Origin: Cyclina sinensis
Taxonomy: Eukaryota > Mollusca > Bivalvia > Venerida > Veneridae
DNA length: 64,000 bases
NCBI GenBank assembly: GCA_012932295.1
Contig: JAAONU010000016.1
Coordinates: forward strand, 35,867,241-35,931,240
Direction: 5' to 3'
Made by a program: the position numbers and the translations under genes. Each line of letters begins with the position of its first letter. The first letter of the stretch is position 1. The notes under the pieces were generated by a model. It saw nothing but the letters and a program-made list of their open reading frames with translations, was not told the DNA's origin and searched no databases. Below, in pieces: positions 50,401 to 62,400 of this stretch.

Positions 50401-53400
50401 TGTTGTTTAAGTGTGTTAATCACATCTTTCTAATGGTAAAACTTAACTCTTCAGTATGAAATCTGTCCACTGTTTTGACATTTCTATATGTCTCAGATCT
50501 CAGAAACAAATCGATACTTTATGCAAACTGGCAATAAATGTGGACATGTACGAAAAACGGATGAGTAAGACGAAATTAATTCCAACCCAAAGCTAACCTA
50601 AGAAATTAAGAAGTGAAAAGGTTTATTTCTGTTCTGTGTTTACAACAAACTTGTGACTTCATTCTTTAAACAAAGTACAGTGTTCCTTTGAAGGAAGTAT
50701 TTAACTAGAAATGGGTTTTTGATTGAACAAAAACATATGTCTCCCCCCCAGCCAGTTGCTGCAGGCAGTACTGAGTCAGACAATTGTAAAATAAGCGGGA
50801 TATTTTTGTCAAATGTACATGATGAACAAGAAACTCATACTCTGTCAAGAAAGGATTGAGCAGAAACCTTGTTTCATATTGTACAAAATGGTTGTATTCA
50901 TTCAGTCTAGTACCTGTAGCATGTTGGAATCATGTCGATGGCAGTGCTGTTACATAGATATGGGCAAAAAACCATGAAGCCAGTTACAAGGTGTCTTCTT
51001 CAAGCACTCAAGTTTAATCTATTTCCATTGATAAGGAGAAAAGTTACATCATGATAGCTGTAGTATGTTGGAACTACTCCACAATGTACAACAGGAGCAC
51101 TCTTAACATATATATGATCAATCAGTTTGTTTTCTAGTTGTGGGGTTCGAAAATACTTGAAGATATCCAGTGAATGCTTGATTTAGTGACGGACAGATGG
51201 ACGGACAGACAGATGGACAGACGGACAGATAGACAACCATGGGAAAAACAATATGTGTCCCCCAATGAGGTGAACATCTGACCCAAGTTTCATAAAAATC
51301 CTTCAAAGACTTTTGAAGATACAGAGCGGACACGATTTTGTGGCATTTGAAATTTAACCTCCAAGTGTGACCTTGACCTTGAGACACCACACCTGCAAAG
51401 TGGGTTCTGCACGACGCCTTGATGAGGTGAACATCAGACCCGTTTCATAAAAATCCTTCAAGGGCTTTTGAAGATACAGAGCGGACACGATTTTGTGGCA
51501 TTTGACATTTAACCTCCAAGTGTGACCTTGACCTTGAGACACCACAACCGCAAAGTGGGTTCTGCACGTTGCCTTGATGAGGTGAACATCTGACCCAAGT
51601 TTCATAAAAATCTTTCAAGTGCTTTTGAAGATACAGAGCGGACACGATTTTGTGGCATTTGACATTTAACCTCCAAGTGTGACCTTGACCTTGAGACACC
51701 ACAACCGCAAAGTGGTTTCTGCACGTCGCCTAGATGAGGTGAACATCTGACCCAAGTTTCATAAAAATCCTTCAAGGGCTTTTGAAGATACAGAGCGGAC
51801 ACGATTTTGTGGCATTTGAAATTTAACCTCCAAGTGTGACCTTGACCTTGAGACACCACAGCCGCAAAGTGGGTTCTGCACGTCGCCTTGATGAGGTGAA
51901 CATCTGACCCAAGTTTCATAAAAATCCTTCAAGGGCTTTTGAAGATACAGAGCGGACACGATTTTGTGGCATTTGACATTTAACCTCAAAGTATGACCTT
52001 GACCTTGAGACACCACAACCGCAAAGTGGGTTCTGCACGTTGCCTTGATGAGGTGAACATCTGACCCAAGTTTCATAAAAATCCTTCAAGGGCTTTTGAA
52101 GATACAGAGCGGACACGATTTTGTGGCATTTGAAATTTAACCTCCAAGTGTGACCTTGACCTTGAGACACCACAACCGCAAAGTGGGTTCTGCACGTCAC
52201 CTTGATGAGGTGAACACCTGACCCAAGTTTCATAAAAATCCTTCAAGGGCTTTTGAAGATACAGAGCAGACACGATTTTGTTGCATTTCACATTTAACCT
52301 CCAAGTGTGACCTTGACCTTGAGACACCACACCCGCAAAGTGGTTTCTTCACGTCGCCTTGATGAGGTGAACATCTGACCCAAGTTTCATAAAAATCCTT
52401 CAAGGGCTTTTGAAGATACAGAGCGGACACGATTTTGTGGCATTTGACATTTAACCTCCAAATGTGACCTTTACCTTGAGATACCACACCCAAAAAGTGG
52501 GTTATTCACGTCGCCTTGATGAGGTGAACATCTGACCCAAGTTTCATAAAAATCCTTCAAGGGCTTTTGAAGATACAGAGCGGACACGATTTTGTAGCAT
52601 TTGAAATTTAACCTCCAAGTGTGACCTTGACCTTGAGACACCACACCCACAAAGTGGGTTCTGCACGTCGCCTTGATGAGGTGAACATCTGACCCAAGTT
52701 TCATAAAAATCCTTCAAGGGCTTTTGCAAGATACAGAGCGGACACCATTTTTTGATGGACAGACAGACGGAAGGACGGAGGGACGGACGAACAGACAACC
52801 GGGGGAAAAACAATATGTCTCCCCCATTTTTGGGGGGAGACATAATTACACCCAATTTATAGCTTGATTTTCAGTATGATAGCAACAAACACATTACTGG
52901 TAGTGTTTCTGTTATATAGAGAGTTAAAATATTTCTTTTACGGTTAATATTTCATTAAATTATTGCAAATAAAATTCATCTCAAAGTTTTGAAATACAGC
53001 AATGAAATATAACTCTTGTCAAATGTCTACACTTATGATCTTTCTAATCCTGAAACCTTTCTAATCCAAACTTTTCTAACAGTCCAGGTCAGTTCAGATA
53101 AGGGGGTCCCACTGTAATTTAGTGTGTGATTTTGTGTGTGTTTATAACAATACAAAGACAGAAATCTTACATTATGTCAATCAATAATTTAAATACCAGA
53201 AGCTTCATCAAAGCAAAACTGGCAATCAAAAAAAAACACAATCAATGAAATATCATTCTGTTTATTCTGCATCACAAGTTTTCCAAATAAACTTTTTTAT
53301 TGCCCATGATCAAGTTTTATTTATGAATCTGACAAAATACACAACTTGTTCCAGATAAAAGCAGGTTTTTCACCAGTTTGAAAACGTGTACTTCATGAAC

Positions 53401-56400
53401 TGGACAAGTATAATACAAATTGAAAGAAAAACAGACACTTTCATTACATATATATTACTACAACTATGAACACCTCAACCTTCAAATTACTTCTAGAAAG
53501 ACTTTTACAGGCCTAGTAGAAAATTTTAAAACGTTAAAATCAATTTAATCATACAGTTTTTCAAAATAAAATAAACAAGAGCTTGTCACAGACAAAGCAA
53601 CAGTCCCCTACCGGTGCAATGTCCATCTCCCTAACTCCAACCCATATGTGGAAATTGACTAAAGAATTTGTCTGAGACATGCATAATCTCCATATGATCC
53701 TCTATCCATGTACAAAGTATCATAAAAGAAGAAAATGTCATAGGTCAAGGTCATTTAGAGGTTAAGGTCAAAGAAATATATGTTGTTGAAAAGGTCTTAT
53801 TGAAGGGGTTGTTGTGACCAAGTTTGAAGTAATTCTGTTCAGAAATAAGGAAATTATGGCCAAACTTATAGTTTTTGGACAAGAAAATTTTAAAAGTCAA
53901 GGTCATTCAGAGGTCAAGGTCACAGAAATGTACTTCATTGGAATGGTCTTGTCCAAGGTATTGTTGTGGCCATGTTTGAAGTAATTCCATTCAGTAGTAA
54001 GGAAAATATGTCAATGGTAAAGTTTTCGGAGGAAATGACTGATAACTGACGGACAGTTCCTCCTTCAGGTTCATAAAAAAATGAGGTGGAAATTCTCCAT
54101 ACTGCCATTTATCCACATTTCACTGGATACAGTTTTTTAAGAAAAAACAAATGTACCAAATTTTTCAACAAAGAATGAAAAAATTCAAAGTTCAAGGATT
54201 ATAATTCTGACAATTTAGGTGCTAGAATTATGAACCTTGTCACATATGATGTGGGTGGTGATAAGAAATCAATATTAAAAGTTTGAAGCAGATACATTAA
54301 GAAATAATGAAGTTATATACAAAAAAACACATTTTTTTCATGAAAATTTTAAGTTCAAGGGGGGATAAATCAAATATTTTTGAGTTATCACAAATATTGT
54401 TATATTTGCCATATTTTAAGTATATTTGTTGCTATAGCCATGATAGCAACCAAAATTTTCAACATATGAAGAAAAAAAAGACGTGCATAATCTCCAGACT
54501 GCCATCTACCCAAATTTCAAGTTTCATTAAAATATTTTCAGTACTTTTTGCGTTATCACGGGATCCAGTTTTTGTGACGGACTGACAGACGGACGGACGG
54601 ACGGAGGGTAAACTTATAGTCCCCTACGGTTAAACCGGTAGGGGACTAAAAAAAACTTTGAAATATGGTTCGTTGCCAGTTACATTCTTACCCCTCGGCC
54701 TGGAGATATTCTTTTCTGAAGGCAGCTGAAATATAATATAAAATGAAACAAGCATTAGGGTTGAATTGATATACCCCGCCAAATAATACAAATCACTGGA
54801 ATGAAGCAAGGTCAACAGGTACAGATTAATGTTGGCTAAGGTTTCATTTGAAATCTGCAGAATTATAACTGTAGTTCAAATTTCAATACTTTTGCTGCAA
54901 AAAAAGAGAAGTAGGTCAATAAGTCAAGGAAAAAAGTTTTTTGTTTTTCCATATAAGTCTATAAAAATTAAGTGACCCCCCCCCCCCCTTCACAGGGATC
55001 AATTTTGACCCTAGGGAGGTAATTATAATGATCTATAAAAGGGTAAATTTTCCATGCTACATACCAAAGATTGAAGTTATACAGCCTATGATTTCTGAGA
55101 AGATGATTTTCAAAAATTTTGTATTTAAAACAAACAAGACCACTGGGGTGGGGGCAAAACAACTGACCCCACCCCCACAAGGCAGAGTTGATTTTTACCC
55201 TTTGGAAATTGGCACTATCTCTGCAAAAGTAAGCTATACAATGCTACATACAAATTACTAAGGACTAGACTAAGGTTTAAACTTTGTCCGAAGTATAACT
55301 CCAAAAGCAATTGAGGGATTTTCTTCAAACTTAATACACTGACCTAGCACATTGGTAGAAAGTGCAGTGTGCAAGAACAATAACTCTATCTTGCCTAATT
55401 TTAGAGTTATTCCCCTTTATCAGATTTACTTTAAAAGTTTTGTCCAGAGCATAACTCCAAAAGTACTTGAGGGATTTATTTTAAACTTAATACACTGACA
55501 TAGCACATTGATAGGAGGTGCAGTGTCAAGAACAATAACTCTGCCTTGCCTATTTTTAGAGGTATACCCCTTTATCAGATTTACTTGAAAGAAAATTTCC
55601 AGAGCATAACTCTAAAAGCCTTATTCTTTTTCCACTTACTTGAAAACTGTACTCAGCGTGACCATAACTATACAGCCTTTTAAGGATTTCCTCTCACCAA
55701 GTAAAATGTACGAACCTTCAGGAAACTTCTTCCCGGGAGGGGGGGATTAACCATGTGTAACATGGATCTTGTTAGTTTTAGAAATAATCCTTGGACAAGC
55801 TAAATGTACCTAAGCAGATAATGAGAAAACTAGGAAAGATGAGGTAAGGTTCTTTGTGCACTGCACTTACTCTCAATGTCCTCTATCATCTTATGAAGTT
55901 TAAAGTAAATCCTTTCTTTGGTTTTTGAAATATACTCTGAACAAAATCTGAAAAGCATTAAAAAAATGTAATAAAGGGAGATAACTGAAAACGGGGGATA
56001 GGCAGAGTTACAATTATTCAACACTGAATTTCATGTATTCACTCTTTATCAATATCATTTATTATTTAAGGGTTATACTCTCGACAAGCATTTTAACTTA
56101 TTTACCAAACTTATAAAGGGAAATAACTCAAAGTTGGGTAAGCTAGAGTTATGATTCTTTATCACACTGCTTTCTGCCACTCCCCTCTATCCACATGCCA
56201 AATATCAGCTAAATGCTTTTCATGGTTTAAGAGATGTGCCCCAGACAAGCAAAATGTAGTAAGGGGAGATAATGAGAAAACTAGACAAGATTAGTCACAG
56301 TTCTTGTGCACTGCACTTACTCTCAATGTCCACTATCAACTTATGAAGTTTAAACTAAATCTCTTGATTGGTGTTAGAGTTATACTCCAGACAAAACCAG

Positions 56401-59400
56401 ACAGGTGGACAGACAGACAAGTTGCCGACTATATGTTTTCCCTTCGAGGTGCATAAAAATGTATGGAAGTTTTACTTCAATATTAAGACGATAATGCTAT
56501 TTTATTGGTCTGTGACTCAACTTCTAATGAAATATAACAGACAGCATCAGCAGTTTATGTTTCAATAGTGAAATGCAAAACTAGTGAAAGAAAGATCTCT
56601 ACAAATCTTTTGTGCTTTACTTTGAGTTTGGTTTACAGAGTAAATAAACAAACTTAAGTACATATTGTATTGTTATCGGGTTTATTCCCAAGAAAGAGAA
56701 GACAATATTACAGCATTTGGATTTTGAATGAAGATAGAATACTGCATAACTTCAATAGCTTAAACTTAGTCTTACCTTGTGCTACAGCTTCTACCCGCTT
56801 GATGCAAGGTTACTGGGGATCCATAACCTGTAATATACATACACATGTTAACACATTTCTACCGTCCTCCATTGTCAGACATTCCAAAACTTCAGAAGCG
56901 TCATTTCTGGTAAACTTTGGGGAGGATGTAGTTTATTTTCAAAGGTAAGCTTCTGAAGTTTAGGATTTTGATCAGATAGCATGACTGCCCAAGACAGCTG
57001 AAGAAGCAGAACTTAACAAGTAACTTCTTAGACACCTCAATGAGTTCATTATTCTGTTTCCATTGTTAAAACTTTGTTTGTGGAATATGTAAGTAGGATT
57101 TTAACCCTAAACCTGCGCCAGAATTCACCACAGGATGAAACTAAAACCAAAACTGAAGCTGAAAACTGTTATTTTTAGAGCTTACCAACTACGTGTAAAT
57201 CTGGAAAGGAATTCTCACAATGTTCATTTAGCAAGAATATCTAGAACTTTAGCCTGAATACATTATATATATATCAGAACAATGTTAATCTACTTTACCT
57301 TCCTTTTTTTTTTAATTCATTGTTCATAATATTTGTTTTGATTTGCCTTTCTTCAACTCTATTTTCTGTCTTACGTCTGTTTCAGAACTACACTTACCTT
57401 TTAGTACAGGTGAGCTACTACATCTGTGTCTATCATGTGCAGATGGACTTCTGAAAATTGAAACATGACTTTAAGCGACTGACTCAAAAATGGGTCAACA
57501 ATGCAAAAAAAGAAAATGTTAATACATCAAGAAATTCTAGAAGCTGCTGTAATTGTGAAGAACATATCTAAACTAAATTACTGACTTTTTTTTGTTACAG
57601 AAAGACATCACAATATAAAGTTTTACGCACTTTTATCAGTAACCAAGTGGGCCATAATGGCCCTGGATCGCTCACCTGAGTACTTTGGCAGAGGGTCTGT
57701 TGTCACGCAAACATCAGATGCAATGTTACATTTTCTAATTGAAGATTTTCAAAGATCTCATATTTTATACAAAAAAAAATCTATGGGACAGAGGCAATTT
57801 CAAGATAGCAGCTTGTGAGGAGATGTCATTTGAAGCAAAACATTGATGAAAATCTATTTTTAGCTTACTTTGTTCAATGGAGCAGAACCGTATTAGCAAT
57901 TTTAATCTAGAGGGCTATGTAAGAAACATTTAGGAGCAGATGTGGTCCAGTGGTCATGCGCTGCACTGGTATACCAGGGGTCCCGAGACCTCTGAGCATT
58001 TGCTCAGGTGAGCTAAAATTTTAGCCCGTTAGTCACGGGGTAGATACTTTATCTATATTGTTAATTTTTACAGGACTGTGTAACTAGTCTCTGTGGCTCA
58101 GTGGTGTAGGTCACCCGTCATACATATTACTGACCCAAAGTCTCAGCATGTCGTTCGAATCCTGGTAAAATCAATTTTTTTTAAACAGTTTTCATGGTGT
58201 GTAGACGCATAATTTTTTTTCTTCATATTACCGGTCGATAAACTCTTAGATTTTAAAGAAAAAAGCTTTCAGCTAAATGCTGTGAGTCAATTGCTTTGAA
58301 AATTTATCTGAACTATCTGAATATTGCTCACAAATCTTGATGAATACAAACTTAAAAAGTTTACATTTTAAAAAATTCATAAATATCATGCAAAACCTTT
58401 AGAACCTGTAATGCTTCAAATGTTACGATGCAACAGCTTGGTTTCTTTATGCTGAAGAAGCATGTTGTATATGTACGTCTAATCATTAAAGTCTGGTAAC
58501 TTTTGTAACAAACATTCAATTGTACCAACCAACTTCATTGGAAAAATGTATAAGCATGCAGGCAAACCTGAACATAGTGGATCAAACTATAGAAAACTGA
58601 ATGTCAAATACAGTATCTGAAACACAAACAAGGCCAATACTGAGTTAGCCTTTACAACATTCATTACAATCATATTAAATATGACATGCATCTTAGTAGA
58701 AGTTACTTCAAAAATCATTTAGGATCCACAATAACTTCTCATCGGGAAAATTTATAACAGGACACGTATATACTGGCAGTATTAATGAATGTGTGATGAG
58801 TTCTCTTTTTACTTAGAACATGACTGTATTTTTTCAATGACTGTAACCTTAAGATAGATACCTTTCATCAGTGACTTTGACATAAAACAGCAGTACACCA
58901 AAGCATAAAAATGTCACCAATCCAATTTTAATAATTTTGTCAGGCCATATACACAATACTTTGATTTGAAGTCTCTGACAAAAGCCATATTCTTGCTAAG
59001 ACTAACATTTTACTCTATTCATGCATCAGATACTGTAAAATCACATCAGATGAATGCAATACAGTGGAAAAAAATTCATGTTCCAAACTTGTTAAAGTTA
59101 TATCAGTGTTCAAAATGACCAAGATGCATTACAGTCAAGATAAATGCTGAAAACACAGTGAATGATCAGAAATCATGTAAATCAGAATTAAAAAATACAT
59201 ACTTTCACATCCAAGAGATCACACATAATTAAAAACATAGCATCCAGTAAAGTCATAAGTTAAATTTATGACTGAGCATTTTTACTCCACATTCAATTTT
59301 ACTCAGCTGTAAGATTTCCACCCCCCCACACCACCACCCCCACACCCTCCCCCAAATTTATTTTAGTAAAAAGACTGGGTTTTTCCCCATAGATACTTAT

Positions 59401-62400
59401 CTGTTGAACTGACTTTTTTACTAATATTCATGGTCACTTTGATCACTATTTTAACTTTGAATAACAAACTTGATACAGGCTTATCAAAGATGGAAACAAG
59501 TTGAGAACTGCTTAATTAAAGTATAGCAATTAATAAATACCTTAAGCTTCCATGCCCCTTCAATTTCAACAGAAACATTCACAAATTCAGTGAAAACCTT
59601 TCTTTCTTAAACTGATAATATTACTGACATTTGCACTACATCAGAATACTAGAACTGTGTCCATAGGACACGGATGCCCCCACTATGCATAAGTGCTCAT
59701 AAACAAGAGCATGTATATCCTGTATGTAAGATTTTTTCTGTACATATAGCTAAAATGATCTACAGGTAACCTTATGTACATGTTAAATTAAATTACAAAT
59801 GTAAAATTTATATGTTCAATTATTTATATGGTATATAGTGAAAAAATCAACAAAGGGCCACAATTCTGTTAAATATGGTCAAAGCAAAAATTCCTTCCTT
59901 TACTACCATCTACACATTAAAGCTGTTCATCCCTGGAAGTTTAAGCAAAATCTGCCATCCGGTTTAAGAGGAGTTGCGTTCACAAAATTTCTATATGGTA
60001 TATAATGAAAAAATCAACAAAGGGCCATAATTCTATTAAATTTGGTCGCAGCAAAAATTCCTTCCTTTACTTCCATCTACACATTAAGGTTGTTCATCCC
60101 TGAAAGTTTAAGCGAAATCTGCCATCCGGTTTAAGAGGAGTTGCATTCACAAAATTTCTAAATGGTATATAGTGAAAAAATCAACAAAGGGCCATAATTC
60201 TGTTAAATTTGGTCGTAGCAAAAATTCCTTCCTTTGCTACCATCTACACATTAAGGTTGTTCATCCCTGGAAGTTTAAGCAAAATCTGCCATCCGGTTTA
60301 AGAGGAGTTGCGTTCACAAAATTTCTAGTGAAAAAATCAACAAAGGGCCATAATTCTATTAAATTTGGTCGCAGCAAAAATTCCTTCCTTTACTACCATC
60401 TACACATTAAGGTTGTTCATCCCTGGAAGTTTAAGCAAAATCTGCCATCCGGTTTAAGAGGAGTTGCGTTCACAAGATTTCGGGACGTACGGACGGACGG
60501 ACATACGTACGGACGGACGGACAAGTGCAACGCTATATGCACCCCACTTTGTGGGGGCATAAAAACAAATTTTAACCTAGTAAATATTGCAAAGATAAAT
60601 TAAGTGTGAAAATATAAAAAACATGATTTTAGAACTTTTTTTGAAAAACTTTACTTTTATGAGGCCAGATAAAACTCAGGCTAAAGCTGAATTCTGCAGT
60701 AACTCAGTATGTCTCAGTTTAAACTCTCAACAGAAGGTCATCTTTGAGGGAGGGTATTGTGAAACATCATTGCATAGTTGTAAGTATTCCCTTGTTTGAG
60801 GCTACAAGGTAACAATTCATCTGCATAATGCAGAGTAAAAATATGTAGTCTAGGGCAAACAACTAAAAACTTACCTTTTCACTGATAAGCCTTTTCAAGT
60901 AAGAGTTCTCTTCCTTTAGTTTCATCAGCTCCCTTGAAACAGAGTGACAGATAGTGAAACAAAACAACAGCTACTGGGTAATACCATACCAGTTTTACAT
61001 AAGGTGACAATACTATTTATGTTTTGCTCATCTGCATGACAAATGGAGTAGCATGAACCAATATATCCACAAATGTCCACAAAGAAACTCATTCAGATAA
61101 ACTTGCAGTGTCTAGGTGACAAGAAACATCATTAAGTGTTCATGCAATGGGGAGGTAAATTTGATTTTTTTTTAAAATGTTCTCCCATATAAGATTTTCA
61201 TGTCAGTGACATTCCAGGAAGACGCTTTTAAAATGGAGCAACCCCCTTTACAAGTTTATGACAAAAAAAGACCCTTATTTAAAAAGAGCGACCAACATTT
61301 TTTGTTTGTCTTCCTTGGTAGGGATATAGGTTTTATTGAAACTGCCCTGAATCTTTCCTATCCATTACAGACAATTTTTCCATTTCTTCATGAATAAATG
61401 TTCAAATATATCAAATAAGTGTATGTACTTTTCCATTGTATCCATCTTGACTTGGACTTTAGCTTTCAGTTCTCTCTCTTGTTGTTCTACAATCTGTTTT
61501 TGATTTGCCACCTGAAAACATACAATATAACTCCCAATATGTTTATGTTAAACTGTTATCTGAAACTTCATAATAATTTAATGAATTATACTTCTTAAAC
61601 AACAAAAAAGCAATGGACCACTGTTGGGATCATTCATTTCGTAGCAGTGATGTGCAGCGGAACAGTGTTAGTACTTCAACTAGATTCCCATCAAAATAGA
61701 CATTTATCGGAAAAACTGGAAAAACTTGTGTTTTTGTAACCTATAGTTTTATTCTTTTTCAGTTTCACAGAATCTCTTATAATATCCAAGAAGTCCCAGT
61801 TCTCTGTTCTCAACATGGATGTAAACAATAAAGGAGCACAAACAAAAGAAAACCTTAGCATTTGTTTCATCCTGAGCCCTTGACTTTTGCAACGAAAACC
61901 AAATTTGACCTGTTTTCATAAATGTATTACTAAGGCAAATGTCTCTACAAGGAAGACTTACCATTTTCTGTAGTTGTGACACATATCTCTTTCTTTGATG
62001 ATGTTGAAACTCCATTGTCTGTAAATATTTAAGGTTTCTTTAATATGAATCTTCTGACCAAGTTAGATAAAGTCTGTTCCAAAAAATAAGTTTCTAAGTT
62101 TTGTCAATATTTTCACTGATGAATCAAGCTCAGGTAATTTCTACCAAGTTTCAATCTTTCAGCAGAAAAGCATATTTAGTTGTTCTATGCTGTAGTCTGT
62201 ACCCTACAGACAAATATGATTGTTTTCAAAATACAGTAATAAATCACTGTGTGAAAGAAGTATTTATCTGTTCATTTTTTCAATGAAAAATCTCGACAAA
62301 TTTTTATAATGCTTTTGAGTCCAAGTTAAATAAGAATGCTAATACTAAGATACAAGTACTAGTCTAGATGACTAATGACCTATTCTTAAATAGCACATGC

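Noticed and set aside
51118..52855. Ladder of overlapping minus-strand frames with similar peptides
   Set aside because: They arise from 157-bp non-coding units shifting frame at each repeat; no start, splice or domain evidence.
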